Positions 22,641 to 32,865 of a stretch of DNA of 64,000 nucleotides are shown in pieces. Position 1 is the stretch's first letter. The number at the start of each line of letters is the position of its first letter. The translations under genes and the position numbers were made by a program. Source of the stretch: Apolygus lucorum (Eukaryota; Arthropoda; Insecta; Hemiptera; Miridae); the NCBI GenBank assembly GCA_009739505.2, contig CM019168.2, positions 10,292,001 to 10,356,000 on the forward strand. Direction: 5' to 3'. The notes beneath the pieces were generated by a model that was given only the letters and a program-made list of their open reading frames with translations, searched no databases and had not been told where the DNA came from.

Positions 22641-23180
22641 GGAATCTTCCGGCGCCAAAAAACGGCCATCCGAATCCTGAGTGGCAGAGGACGGAGAGAG
22701 TCCTGCAAACCTTTGTTTCCAGAGCACCGAATTCTGACAGTTCGAGCAAAGTTCATTGTGGAAAGCCTGACGGAGGTACATAGTCATCTAAATAGGCATG
22801 CTGCTGCGGAACACGGATATAATACGCGAAAACGCGATTTGCTGAAAGTCGATCGATGCAGATTAACCTCGACACTAAAATACAACATAGACTTTGCGGG
22901 CACCAAGCTGTATAACTGTACCAGACACGTACAAGTTGCTCCCAATAAAAAAATTCAAAAATGCTATGTAACGCTTATGCCTAAAAACAGAAATTGATTG
23001 TGTTGAAGACTTTATTAAATTATGTAGAATAACCTGCTCAACTACCTGACCATAAATTGTCAAATTGTCTCCATATTTTGTTATTATTATATTCTGAATT
23101 TATCATACCATTGACTATTTATGACGTGTTGCTACAATTTAACTTATGACGCAATAAAGATTATTATTATTATTATAATT
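22641..23180 (+). pseudogene. non-LTR retrotransposon (jockey/CR1-like) 3' end
   Basis: In one frame (22641-22994) the sequence reads GIFRRQKTAIRILSGRGRRE, SCKPLFPEHRILTV, FIVESLTEV, then YNTRKRD, HGYNTR-type and GTKLYN motifs. This order (QKRAIR..., LF...ILT, YNTR, G.KLYN) is the C-terminal end of the pol protein of many arthropod LINEs, downstream of the reverse-transcriptase palm. It is followed by a short 3' UTR and AATAAAG with an (ATT)n tail, the usual end of such elements. It is 5'-truncated, as is typical for LINEs. It sits inside the 5' LTR of the gypsy-type element, between TTACT and ATTATAACAC, which are adjacent in the uninterrupted 3' LTR. Reverse transcription and target-primed insertion are the role of the intact family; this copy is dead. 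Confidence 0.8.
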
Positions 23181-23324
23181 ATTATAACACTTGTGTTTAT
23201 CTGTTGCTAAAGAAGAGATTTTGAAGAATACACGTCATTAATATGATGGCTAAGTCTCGAACTATTTTATTCTTAGCTATAACTTGAATACATTACATGT
23301 TGTCAGGTGTAAATCTTTCAAAAA

Positions 23325-23750
23325 CTGACGATGAACAAGGATTGGAACCTTGGTCTGCTGGCGTACCGTACAAACCCTCTGGAATCGGGATTATCTCCTG
23401 CTGAGTTGTTGTACGGAAGGAAATTTCGATCTACTCTACCCTCATCGCAAGACTTCGCAAAAACAACGGTCCAGAAGAAAGAAATTTTTCTACGAAGGGA
23501 CTTAAAAATCAAATTAAGGAACAAGAGAAATTATGACAACCGAAGGGGAGCCAGAGAACTTTCCGATCTGAAGAAGGATGAGGTGGTCTGGATCGCTGAT
23601 CTAAAAGAAAAAGAAACGATAAAATGCAAGCATGAAGAGTTTCCCAGATCCTACATTATCATTCTCAACCGTGGCAGTGAAATAAGAAGAAACAGGAAAC
23701 ACATGAACAAATTAAACATCACGACTACCCAAAATCTAAATTCAATATAA
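23325..23750 (+). pseudogene. Ty3/gypsy-type integrase C-terminal fragment
   Basis: An open frame from ATG 23331 to 23750 (139 codons) begins DWNLGLLAYRTNP and LESGLSPAELLYGRK, the end of the integrase catalytic core fold in Ty3/gypsy elements. It continues with a basic linker, NYDNRRGARELSDL, VVWIADL, PRSYII and RRNRKHMNKL, the C-terminal domain that in this family contacts DNA and target chromatin. The zinc-binding HHCC domain and the D,D,E catalytic residues lie upstream in intact elements and are missing here, as are gag, protease, reverse transcriptase and RNase H. The frame ends 48 bp before the 3' LTR. It is an inactive remnant, but it has no internal stop, so decay by point mutation is limited. 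Confidence 0.9.
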
Positions 23751-23895
23751 TTTATTTAAAATTTAAAGATTTCTAAATTCAATTTGGAGAAAATATGATG
23801 TCGTGTAACTCTGTCTTACTATTATAACACTTGTGTCTATATGTTGCTAAGGAAGAGATTTTGAAGAATACACGTCTTTATCATGATGGCTACTG

Positions 23896-24456
23896 TAGGG
23901 AAGGGCGATAGTCGATAGTTCAGCACTATCGATAGGTCGCTACTATCGATAGTGGCTCTCCCTATTCCGCACCTACATGTCCGATGGAGAATTTAATGTA
24001 ATTGAATTGAATCATCTATTACTTGCAGAATTCGGTCTATTCATAAGATTACACAAAGATTTCAAACAAAAATTAATTTATTTAAAATGTAAGTATAAAA
24101 ATAATTTTCAGTTTAGCATTGCTCCTTGAGCCACATATTGCCAGAAGAGAGATAGGAAGAGAGAAGGTAAGAGGTAAAGTCGATACCACGAATTTTGTGT
24201 CTTTGCACAAGTAGTGAATATCTAATTTCTCGAAATGAGGTTACTCACGAAACAGGTGATAAAATACTAACTCGAGCCTCAACTTCGTGAATACCGGTGA
24301 ATTGAGGAGTTATTTCACATGGAATTTCAGGAGTTGCACCGCTCGTCTCAGTATCATCACAGCTCTCCAAAAGCTGAGATTTTCAAATACCAAAAAAGTA
24401 ATATCTATCGACAGTGGATGACTATCGATAGTGCTATCGACTATCGCCCATCCCTA
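23896..24456. mobile_element. hAT-type MITE with 8-bp target duplication and TATCGATA sites
   Basis: The ends are TAGGGAAGGGCGATAGTCGA and, inverted, TAGGGATGGGCGATAGTCGA (about 23 bp with one mismatch). GGCTACTG flanks both sides (23888-23895 and 24457-24464), the 8-bp duplication characteristic of hAT insertions. It has no transposase frame. TATCGATA occurs at 23927, 23944 and 24423, and further CGATA motifs lie in both termini. It lies in the 3' LTR of the gypsy-type element, whose other LTR preserves an approximate empty site. Confidence 0.92.
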
Positions 24457-24515
24457 GGCTACTGCTTAAAAGTTTCGAACTATTTAACTCTTAGCTATAA
24501 CTTAAATACATTACA

Positions 24516-24770
24516 GAAAATGTGGAAGTTATGGCTGTGGCAAGGATTTCATGACAGATAGACAGACGGACAGAAATGTCTGATTTTGGAGAACCTTTTT
24601 TTTCAACCTTGAAAAGTGAAAACAAAAACTTCCGCTACCATGGTAGACTCGGAAGCAAAATGAACTTTCTTCTATTTCGCACAACCCTTTCCCTCTCTCA
24701 AAAACCGTATTATCAAAATGATACACATATCACGGTTTTGTTAGGCCGCGCTTATCCGAGGGTATCTTAG
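24516..24770 (+). repeat. DR2 dispersed repeat, right part
   Basis: Resumes DR2 after the LTR element: GAAAATGTGGAAGTTATGGC, CCTTGAAAAGTGAAAACAAA, ACTTCCGCTACCATGGTAGA, CTCGGAAGC. Bases 46400-46500 read inverted give the same order without interruption. Confidence 0.75.
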
Positions 24771-25611
24771 TAGGTAGTTACATTTCATGAATATATTTTA
24801 AACAATCGCCAGTTTACTGGAACCGTAGTTCTGTTGGACTAGTTGTGGCTCCTCATAATAATGCGTCAGTCATATTATGAAGAGGTCCTTGCTGAGCGCG
24901 TGAAGAGAGAGGTTTTCGAGGGAAAGGGAAACACCGACGCCAGCGCTTCAACTGGAAATAAGGGGAGATTTTAAAATTCCGCACGGGTGCGGCGTCCGTG
25001 ACCAGAGTTGTGTATCGATGACATCTGATAGAAGTGTCACTCAAACTGTAGACCCGATCCATCTAGTCACCAACATCTTCCTTCCACGTCCCACATGACT
25101 CTGCCCATCTACCGACCCCATTGTCACACACTATTCCTCATTGTTACACACATCTATTCCTTCCCATTGTCGCCTCTCACATTTGGTTTCCATTAGTTTA
25201 TCTTTTCACCTGCTAACAGTAACGGGGTCCCTCTGCTCTGCCCCGCGACAACAGTTCAACTTCCATTATTCCGGTCATGAGGAGTATTGTTTCCCACCTG
25301 CTAGAAAATGGAATACCAATAAGATCATTATTCGGGTTGCGGTTGCTCGAGCATGTTGTCACTTATTTTTTGTTTTGACGGTTAAATCATTTTCCGAACC
25401 AAATAGACGAGTCATTTTTCTGCGTTGGAAATTTAGATTTCTCCGTATTTCCAGTGGCGCAGAAGGTTGGAAAAACCACTAGTAGGAGGTCATCAGTTCC
25501 ACCGTGAAGACACGTGCATTGTGACATTTGTCTTGAGGTTGTTGTGGCTGATCTGGACGAAATTCGACATGAAATTGCGGAATGAATAATGATTGTGCGA
25601 TAATGCAAGAA
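24771..25611. other. unassigned stretch
   Basis: Contains a small duplication of CATTGTCACACAC..TATTCC type (25119-25165) and a 113-codon frame (25141-25482) without recognisable domains. No supported gene. Confidence 0.45.
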
Positions 25612-26270
25612 GCAGAGTACCCAAAATCCTATCATTAGTTGGGCTGCACATCTCCAACAGCAGAGTACCAAAAATCCTGTCATTTGCAGGTCTACAATGC
25701 TTCTACTAGCTGCAGAGTACCCAAAATCCTGTAATTAGTGGGTCTCCAATGCTCTAACTGCAGAGTATTAAAAATCCTGTTGTTAGTAGGTCTACAATGC
25801 TTCAACTACAGATCACTCAAAATCCAGTCTATATTTTGTCTACAAATCTTCAACTGCAGAGTATCAAAACTCCTGTCATAAGTAGGTATACAATGCTTCA
25901 ACTGAAGAGTACCAAAAATCCTGTCATTTGCTACAATGATTAAAGTGATTGCACCCAACTACATAGTATTACTGCAGAGTACTCAAAATCCAGTCATTAG
26001 CAGGTCTGTGGCGATTTCCAATCATTTGGAATCTCCATCGCTTGGTTGGTTATTTGGAAACCACATTACCACCAGAGATTTTTCCACGGTTTCATAACAG
26101 ATCCCACACAACTCTTTGCGCCAAAGGTCTACAAATATTCAGGTGCAGAGTACTCAAAATCCTCCCATTTTCAGGACTACAATGCTTCAACTGAATAGTA
26201 CCCAACTGCAGAGTACAACTGCAGACTACCCGAAATCCTGCCATTAATAGATCTACAATGCTTCAACTTA
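25612..26270. repeat. 48-bp degenerate tandem repeat
   Basis: The unit (G)CAGAGTACCCAAAATCCTG followed by TCATTAGTAGGTCTACAATG and CTTCAACT starts near 25612, 25660, 25712, 25760, 25808, 25856 and 25904, mostly 48 bp apart. Further diverged units are scattered to 26270, with about 100 bp of unrelated sequence at 26015-26125. No coding sense. Confidence 0.85.
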
Positions 26271-27168
26271 TTGACAAAGATCTCACTTCATTCTTAAATG
26301 TTTACCCTCTACTGATTATATAACGGTTCATCCAGAAGGAGATTCCTGTCTACAGAGTACTGGAGACAAGTTGTTCCTGTCAGTTCCAATGTCAGTGATT
26401 CATTTGTGAACATGAATTTTACCGATTCCTTGATGGAATGCTTGAAGGTAACTGAGATGCGCATTACGTGGTATTGTTCGTAATATTCTCGTTGTTTGAG
26501 CCAACCTTTTCCCTGAGCAGAGTGTGAAATGGTTATAACCCTTTTAACCGACATGTATCACGTCAAAAAGGCATTTACCCTTACCACTCCCCTCAGTGTT
26601 TTTTCATTGAGGAGTTTGTGATGGCTTGCTTTACAATCGCGCTATCGAAAAAAAGTTGAAACACCCCGTCAAAAGAAACTCACAATGTAGAACCCACGTG
26701 ACTGAGAAAAACATTCGAAAGAACACAAAGACAGAAAAACAACCGCGCTAGAAGGTGCTAGAAACATCAAAGACTGCTGGGCTGAGTAATCGCAGAACCG
26801 TTCAAATATGAACTAGATAATGGAGGTGGAGGAAGAGAGGGGAATGTGTTGGGGCGACAAAGGTGCTTCACATGAAAAAAAAGGAAGCAGAGAAAAGGTC
26901 GAAAGGCTCAACGAAGCAGAGAAGAGAGATCAGAGCTAACTCCCCAATCAGACTGCTCTTTTTATCGTATGAATTGCCTTCGAAGGGAAACGGATTTGGC
27001 CAGGGGTTGTTTTATCCAGAATGTATTCACTATTCGCTTGTAATCAAATCGGCTCCTTTACATGAAACCGACTACGTCATCCGACAGTTCTTACTTCAAG
27101 TTCTCAAGCTCCTGTATTTTGTATAGCCCTGAAGTATTTTTGATTTATCATCTCTCACTCGTATAATA
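26271..27168. other. unassigned stretch
   Basis: Frames of 81-87 codons without recognisable domains. Bases 26352-26372 exactly match 4895-4915. Nothing else was recognised. Confidence 0.45.
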
Positions 27169-27260
27169 TACAGGGTGTCTACACTTAAGATGGGCATAAC
27201 TTCAGGGTTCGATTCTACAAGGTATTTCAAACAAAAAATGTCTCTTAGCATTTTTTCGTA
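27169..27260 (+). repeat. solo end of the TA-flanked MITE family
   Basis: Starts TACAGGGTGTCTACACTTAA and continues GGGCATAACTTCAGGGTTCG, matching both termini of the element at 51571-52321. No partner end was found nearby, so it is a truncated copy. Confidence 0.75.
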
Positions 27261-27454
27261 GTCAGTGTACCAACGACGCACCTGCTCCTAAGTGTACAAT
27301 TCTAGGGTCAAACGTGGGTGATTATTGAAATTGCAATAGAAAAAAATAACAGTTTTGACTGAAATGTGAATTTAACAAGTAGACGTCTATGAAGAATGTT
27401 TAGTAATCTATAATTTTAACCCTGTACTTGGCAAAAGTATCTCCACGGCGATTC

Positions 27455-27975
27455 TTTCAAATTCCCCCCCCCCCCTAAAGTGTACTTTAGGTCCTCCAAA
27501 AACATGTTAAATTGAAAAAAGCTTCTAAAATGTTGAAATTTAAACAAATTTTCAACATTTGTGGTATGGTGAGTACCTATATTATCGTATACTTCCAAGT
27601 CACTAAATATAAATGAGAGCTCTTATTAAATAAAATGTATTTCTTTCTATTTCAGTAAGAATAAAATCCATAAAATAAAATAATGATGCAAATAAAATAA
27701 TGATTAATAGCAAGGTATGATTATTGTACCTTCTCACTTGCTGGACGTAGTACTTAGATAAAGTAGTAAACGTGAATGTACTCCAATACAACTTCTACGC
27801 AGTCTCAACCAAAGACGTAACGAGTTTATTGTCTCAAATTTTGGAAGTTTTCCTGTTGGGATTTGTTTCTATTTTTCCCCTAAAGCGTACACTTGGACCT
27901 CTAAAAACGTGGTAAAACTGAAAAAGCTTCTTTATTGTTAGAATTTGTACAGAAAACACGTATGGTATATTAGAC
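27455..27975 (+). repeat. diverged direct duplication (27455-27575 and 27865-27975)
   Basis: Both copies read CCCCTAAAG(T/C)GTAC, a TGGACCTC/AGGTCCTCC segment, AACATG/AACGTGGTTAAA, TTGAAAAA..GCTTCT and then GTATGGT. The first copy is preceded by a 12-C tract (27464-27475). They are about 400 bp apart in direct orientation. Confidence 0.6.
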
Positions 27976-28394
27976 GTTGCGAAGTACAGGGTTAACGAAG
28001 GTAAGCGTAAAACCTTAAGTGAAGGTTCGTACCTGTTTTGTAGATCAGAAGGGATCGGTTGTTTTGCACTATCACAACGCGTTCGAATGTTATTGTGTCG
28101 ATTGAGTAAGGAATCACACGCAACCTCTGCTCGCCTCGGTACGAGTAACCGAGCAGAATGGCGTTGCGTAAGAAACGTTATTAGGCCATTGTGTTGTTTG
28201 TCTATAGACTTCTTCTCTTTCGTTTTCCGTGATTGACACGTCTGATTGACTGACGCGATCCACTCGATCCTGTCTCTACTGATCCCTCGACACCCCCCTT
28301 CCCTTTTCGCTTCCTTCAAAGATCCTTGAATGCTTCTATTGACGAGAGCATCTTGTTCGCAGTGCCTTGAAGAACTCGCATTGTCGTGGAACAT
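27834..28394 (-). CDS. hypothetical open frame, 186 codons, unsupported
   Basis: The longest ATG-started frame in the window outside tandem arrays. The predicted protein is basic (many Arg and Lys), starts MFHDNASSSRHCEQ, has no signal peptide, membrane segment or motif I recognise, and ends in sequence from a dispersed duplication (27865-27975). No splice structure, promoter or poly(A) signal decides its status. It could be a chance frame, an exon-containing fragment or part of an unrecognised element. I list it so that it is not lost. Confidence 0.15.
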   Translation of the reverse strand: MFHDNASSSRHCEQDALVNRSIQGSLKEAKREGGCRGISRDRIEWIASVNQTCQSRKTKEKKSIDKQHNGLITFLTQRHSARLLVPRRAEVACDSLLNRHNNIRTRCDSAKQPIPSDLQNRYEPSLKVLRLPSLTLYFATSNIPYVFSVQILTIKKLFQFYHVFRGPSVRFRGKIETNPNRKTSKI

Positions 28395-29376
28395 TCACTA
28401 ACTTGTTGAAAAAAAAAAAGGTTTCTTAGCATTTCTTTATGGTTATTATTCGACGTCGTGACAAGCCTATCGTTCCTTTCTTGAATGCCTTCGTTCGATT
28501 GTAATCGTTAGAATAATACATTACCTGTATTTATTGTTATATCTGGTGGTGATGCATCCTGAGCTGGTTCCAGTTGTTAGCGCTTTGGAGTATTAGAAGA
28601 CACTGGTAAGTGTAGTACGTGTATGTAAGTGATCAATGAACTTATAACTCCTTTAAAAATATGCATAATTTATCAGTCCTAGTTAGGTTGCCTTCTCCTA
28701 CGACTTGAGCCAAACTTATATTGCGCCCACTCTCGAAGTGGAATTTCTGCTAGAATTCCTACTCCTGCCTTGGGCTAAGTTTCTTAACTAGCCTAAGCCT
28801 GGATCAGGTAGATCTGGGGCTACTACCTCCAGAACTATTTATTTGATGATCTACTGATATCTAACAGCTTTGGGCTTTATAGAAAATTTATAGAAAAAGA
28901 CTGATTTTGACTTGAGAATACAATGAGGTTTATTTTATGATTGGATTAGCCAAGTCCACTTTAGAATAGTTACAGAGTTTGGATAAGAGGGAATGATGAC
29001 GAGGTCACGGTATTTTGCGAAAGATCGGGATCGGGGTAAGTTGAGGTTTTGGTATGTTTGACTGACCTGATGACCCTCCTCGGGTTCGGTAGTCTTTTGA
29101 GATTCTTTTGAGATTCCCAAGTGACGGTGGCTGCTGTCCACTCTCTTCCTGGAGCCGTCTATTCTAAATCCTACGACTCGGTTTCTCAGTGAGTAAGTAA
29201 TCTGAAACTTTATTAGATTGAGCGTCCGACAGTTCCAAAGACGGAAAGAGCATCACTTATACATGACAGTGGTATAAGAGTAATGAAATCCCATAGTTAT
29301 TGTAAAGGAACTATTCCTTCGACTTTTACTATACTGTGTTTCCTAATAAGAAATATGTACTAGCTTTAGAATTTGT
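28395..29376. other. unassigned stretch
   Basis: No frame above 68 codons and no recognisable RNA, domain or repeat. Confidence 0.45.
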
Positions 29377-30276
29377 TTAACCCGTAGCGCGACACGTGAT
29401 TTTCCACCCGTTCAGGCGACACCAGGAGTATGGGACACTCACACCTTCTTTTTCCCAGTTTTAACCATGTTATTGTTAGGAAATTCATATACCTTCAAGA
29501 CTACACTCCGAGGAAAGAATCATGTGGGTATTGCGGTGAACAAGGTGGGTGGTGGGCGGGAGGGGGTGAATAAAAACCTGAGAAAACACAATTCTTGCTC
29601 ACTGTGTATACCTACCTCATTTATTATTGGGTAGGTACTTACTGATGGGTGTAGTTGTGTGTGAAGGATAGCAAGAGGGGGGGGGGGGGGGGTTGAAGGA
29701 TATTGGCCAAAAATCGATGTGTAATATGTATGTTGGTCTACAAATAAATCAGAGAAAAATACATTTGTTGCACAAATTTATTCTAATAAACTTTTATAAA
29801 CTTGAACAATAGTTTTTTAAATCAAATTTTCAGTCTTCAGAAGAAAAATTGTCTGTAATGCTCTGATAAGATAATCACCTACCTACATGTGGATATTGAA
29901 AAGAAAAAAAATTCGCTACCTACCGAAATATTCATTATGTCTGAAATATGAATTCACTGCCTAGTAAACACTTATTAGGTATTTACTGTGCAAATATCGA
30001 AATGAAAATTCGCTAAAACTAAGGATGACACGTGGGTATCACAAGGCACCTAGGCGACACCAGGAGTATAACATACTCACAAGGTTGTGAAAAATCGTGA
30101 CTAACCTTGAGATGGAGAGGCCTTGGTGATGCAGGACCAGCGGGATCAGGTAGCAGACCAAATTGCCCGAATTTACATGGGCGCCAATCCCCCCTGTGGG
30201 CGCGCAGGGTGGCCAACCCAACAACTCGAAATTTCCATGTGGGTGTCCCACACTCATGTGTCGCGTTATGGGTTAA
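29377..30276. mobile_element. piggyBac-type non-autonomous element, 900 bp
   Basis: TTAA flanks both ends (29377-29380 and 30273-30276). The termini are inverted: TTAACCCGTAGCGCGACACG on the left and, read inward from the right, TTAACCCATAACGCGACACA, about 24 bp in all. A subterminal motif AGGCGACACCAGGAGTAT occurs at 29413-29430 and again at 30054-30071. The interior includes a 16-G tract (29677-29692) and no transposase frame. TTAA plus CCC ends point to piggyBac; it is a different family from 16492-16989. Confidence 0.8.
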
Positions 30277-31255
30277 ATTTTTTCGGATATTTGGGAGGAG
30301 GTTTCTACACATGAATGCTACCAAGGAATTTCCACACACAAGTGATTTATAATGTACGGAGTTGGTGTGGAATAGCAGGTGTTACCAGGAATTTCCTTGC
30401 ACAAGCAAGGTATTTAGGTTGAGGTACTACTCAATAGGTGTTACCAGGGCGAGCCCTGCACGAGCAAATTGAGTTGGGGAGAAATTTGGTTGAGGGGCGA
30501 GATATTAACAGATACTTATCAACATCATTTTTTTGCAGTAAGGAAAATGCGTTAAGAGTAGAATCATCGAGGTAATGAAGGAAGATCTCAAGATGACGAC
30601 GTTCGAAGCAGAGACAGAAATATTTATATACACGCGAGGTCCGTTTGCCCGAGTGTAAATTCACCCTTGGGTGCCTTCACCCCAACATTTCTCCTCTGTT
30701 CTGAAACCGATAGAAGGAAAACGTGTTTCGAAAAAAAGAACAGTGTTGTACCTTGGAATATAAGCTTAGAAGAGGGAAAAAAGGGGAAAAAATTTGTTCC
30801 CGCTGAGCGGAAGCACTAGAGATGAGAAATGGGGAGACGGCCGCTCGCCCGAGAGGCTGCGCATCAGTCGTGGCGCCCCTGCAGCGCCCGTTGAGTGATT
30901 GAGGCGTGAACCGCGCGGTACCGGGGCCCTTGTTCCACAACTATTTGTCTTAACCCCCGAGAAGATTGAAAAAAATCGATGAAAAAAGCAACACGGTGTA
31001 TCAATCTTGCATCTTGAACAGAAGTCAGTACCTAGCAATGCACACAGTGAGACATTCTGCTGAGAACGTGCAAAATTACAAACTAGCTCCAGAATGTGCC
31101 AACAGAAATCGTGGTAGTCGCATTGGTTCGCCAGCAGGAAGATGTACACGAACAAGTAATCTAATTTTGCTTTCTAATTCGAAGCGATTCTTTAAGTTTT
31201 TCTTTACGAAGGGGTTTTAGTCATAGTGGTGTAAGTCAGTTTTTGGGAGAAGTTT
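30277..31255. other. unassigned stretch with a GC-rich patch
   Basis: A short diverged repeat, GGTGTTACCAGG(A/G)(A/C)G(A/T), occurs at 30380 and 30440. GC is high at 30830-30940. A 129-codon minus-strand frame (30766-31155) is Cys- and Phe-rich at its start but matches nothing I know. No supported gene. Confidence 0.4.
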
Positions 31256-32490
31256 AGTAACACATCATCTATTACTATGTATTATTCATTCTACTAGTCA
31301 TCACCATTATCTAATAATATAACTGAATTACACTCCTTTATAATATAAAGGACATATATTATACGTGTGTGCTACCCCGCACGATAACTCGGCCAATTAT
31401 TTACCATAAATTCCAAGTTTATGCGAAAATGTTCATAATAACAAACAAAGAGACGAGTTGACCAACAATTTTGGAAAAATAGGGCCAAAAAATGTGTTTT
31501 TGTGGAAATTACCGTTTTAATCAATTTGGGATCAGCGCATGACTTCCGATGGAATTGAAATTGAAAATGGTCCTGAAATGGTTTAAAGTTTTTATTTCAG
31601 GGGTCAGCGATGCGTTTATTTCTCCTATACGTCCCCTAGAGAGAATAGAACATGAAAATGGACTGTTACAATTTTTCAAAACATACCCAATGCTGTATGG
31701 TTCTATCGTATAATTATGGTCTGGTGGGATGATATAGGCATTAAAAATCGAAAAAATCAACTATTTACGTGTGACGAGATTGGGGATGACGAGGAGAGTA
31801 TTTTTGATCTGAAAAAGATTTTATTTGGCCTGAAATAGGTTTAACATGGCCTGGAAATGCTAATTGTGTCTATTAATATGTATCATTCATTCTACTACTC
31901 ATAATCATTCTCTGATACCATTATCTACAACTGAATTACAATATTAAACACTAACTCCTTTGTATATGTGAGCTACACCGTTCGATAACTTGGTCAATTA
32001 TTTAGCATAAATTCCAAGTTTGTGCAAAAATGATCATAATAACAAACGAAAAGACGAATTAACCGAAAACTTTGGAAAAAACGGGGTCAAATAATGTATT
32101 TCACCGTTTTTTGTGGAAATTGCTCTTAATCATAAAAATAATATGGTTATTTGGGAAAAGCGCATGATTTCTGATGGAGCCATCATTCCAGAAATTGAAA
32201 ATGACCCAGAAATGGTTGAAAGTTTTTATTTCGGAGGTCAGCGATGCGTTTGTTTCTCCTATACGTCCCCTAGAGAGATTAGAACTTGAAAATGGATTGT
32301 TGAAATTTTCAAAACATACCCAATGCTGTTTGGTGGTATGGTATAATTATGGTATGGTGGGATGATTAGGCATTGAAAATCGAAAAAATCAACCATTTAC
32401 GTGAGATGAGTCTGAGGATGACGAGGAGAGTATTTTTGGTCTGAAAAATAATTTATTTGACCTAGAAAATGTTTCATTTGGCCTGGAATT
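31256..32490 (+). repeat. tandem duplication of about 0.6 kb
   Basis: Bases 31256-31860 and 31866-32490 follow the same order: TATTCATTCTACTA, AATTCCAAGTTT.TGC, GTTTTTATTTC.GGGGTCAG, TCTCCTATACGTCCCCTAGA, AACATACCCAATGCTGT and GATGACGAGGAGAGTATTTT. Divergence is moderate (roughly 80-85% similar by eye) with indels. Short frames occur in corresponding positions on both strands without domain matches. Confidence 0.85.
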
Positions 32491-32865
32491 GCTATTTTTG
32501 TCTGAGGGTCTTCGTTTCGTGGGGTTAAAAGCCTACTTTTCTTTCCAGTCTCTGAAATGGTGATGGAAGCTGCTCTGACTTTTTAACCGAATCTGCTACG
32601 AATTTGGTATAGAAATTGTGTGACAAGATTTATTTATTATTGATTTTTTCTTCTCTTTTCCGCGTTGTTTCATTTGACCTGGAAATGCTTTTTTTCTAAG
32701 GGACTACGTTTGGTGGGGTTAAAACTTATGCCTTAGCTACTTTTCTTTCCAGTCTCTGAAATGGTGTTGGATGCTGCCTTGTCTTATCAACCGAATCTGC
32801 TCCGATTTTATATAAAAATTGTGTGGTTTATTTATTTTTTACATGCCTATTCCGCGTTGTGTTGG
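32468..32865 (+). repeat. tandem duplication of about 0.2 kb
   Basis: Bases 32468-32667 and 32668-32865 share TGACCTGGAAATGCT-like starts, CTACTTTTCTTTCCAGTCTC, TGAAATGGTG.TGGA.GCTG and AACCGAATCTGCT.CGA. The array begins where the 0.6-kb duplication ends, so the two duplications abut. Confidence 0.8.

Larger units (their letters stand above)
22605..24515 (+). mobile_element. short-LTR Ty3/gypsy-type retroelement, internally deleted and twice invaded
   Basis: Two direct repeats starting TGTCGTGTAACTCTG and ending AATACATTACA (TG...CA ends) act as LTRs. The 5' LTR is 22605-22626 plus 23181-23297, split by a LINE fragment. The 3' LTR is 23799-23895 plus 24465-24515, split by a hAT-type MITE. 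Each is about 140-150 bp once the insertions are removed. GAAAA lies on both sides (22600-22604 and 24516-24520), a 5-bp target duplication, and the flanking DR2 repeat becomes continuous when the element is removed. The internal part is only 501 bp and retains the integrase tail. Short LTRs and this integrase type would suit the Mag lineage of Ty3/gypsy, which is inference. Confidence 0.85.

Noticed and set aside
22605..23820. Single LINE insertion with a 23-bp target duplication (TGTCGTGTAACTCTG...TTACT at both ends)
   Set aside because: The repeated 23 bp are better explained as the starts of two LTRs, because the repeat continues past them to TG...CA ends and an outer 5-bp duplication is present.
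27185..27200. GGGTTCGATTC as a tRNA B box at 27193 and 51608
   Set aside because: It lies in the terminal inverted repeat of a TA-flanked MITE and has no A box or T-stem partner. Treated as coincidence unless shown otherwise.
30766..31155. 129-codon Cys-rich minus-strand frame as a gene
   Set aside because: No signal peptide, no known cysteine spacing, and half of it is encoded by a GC-rich patch that opens several frames at once.
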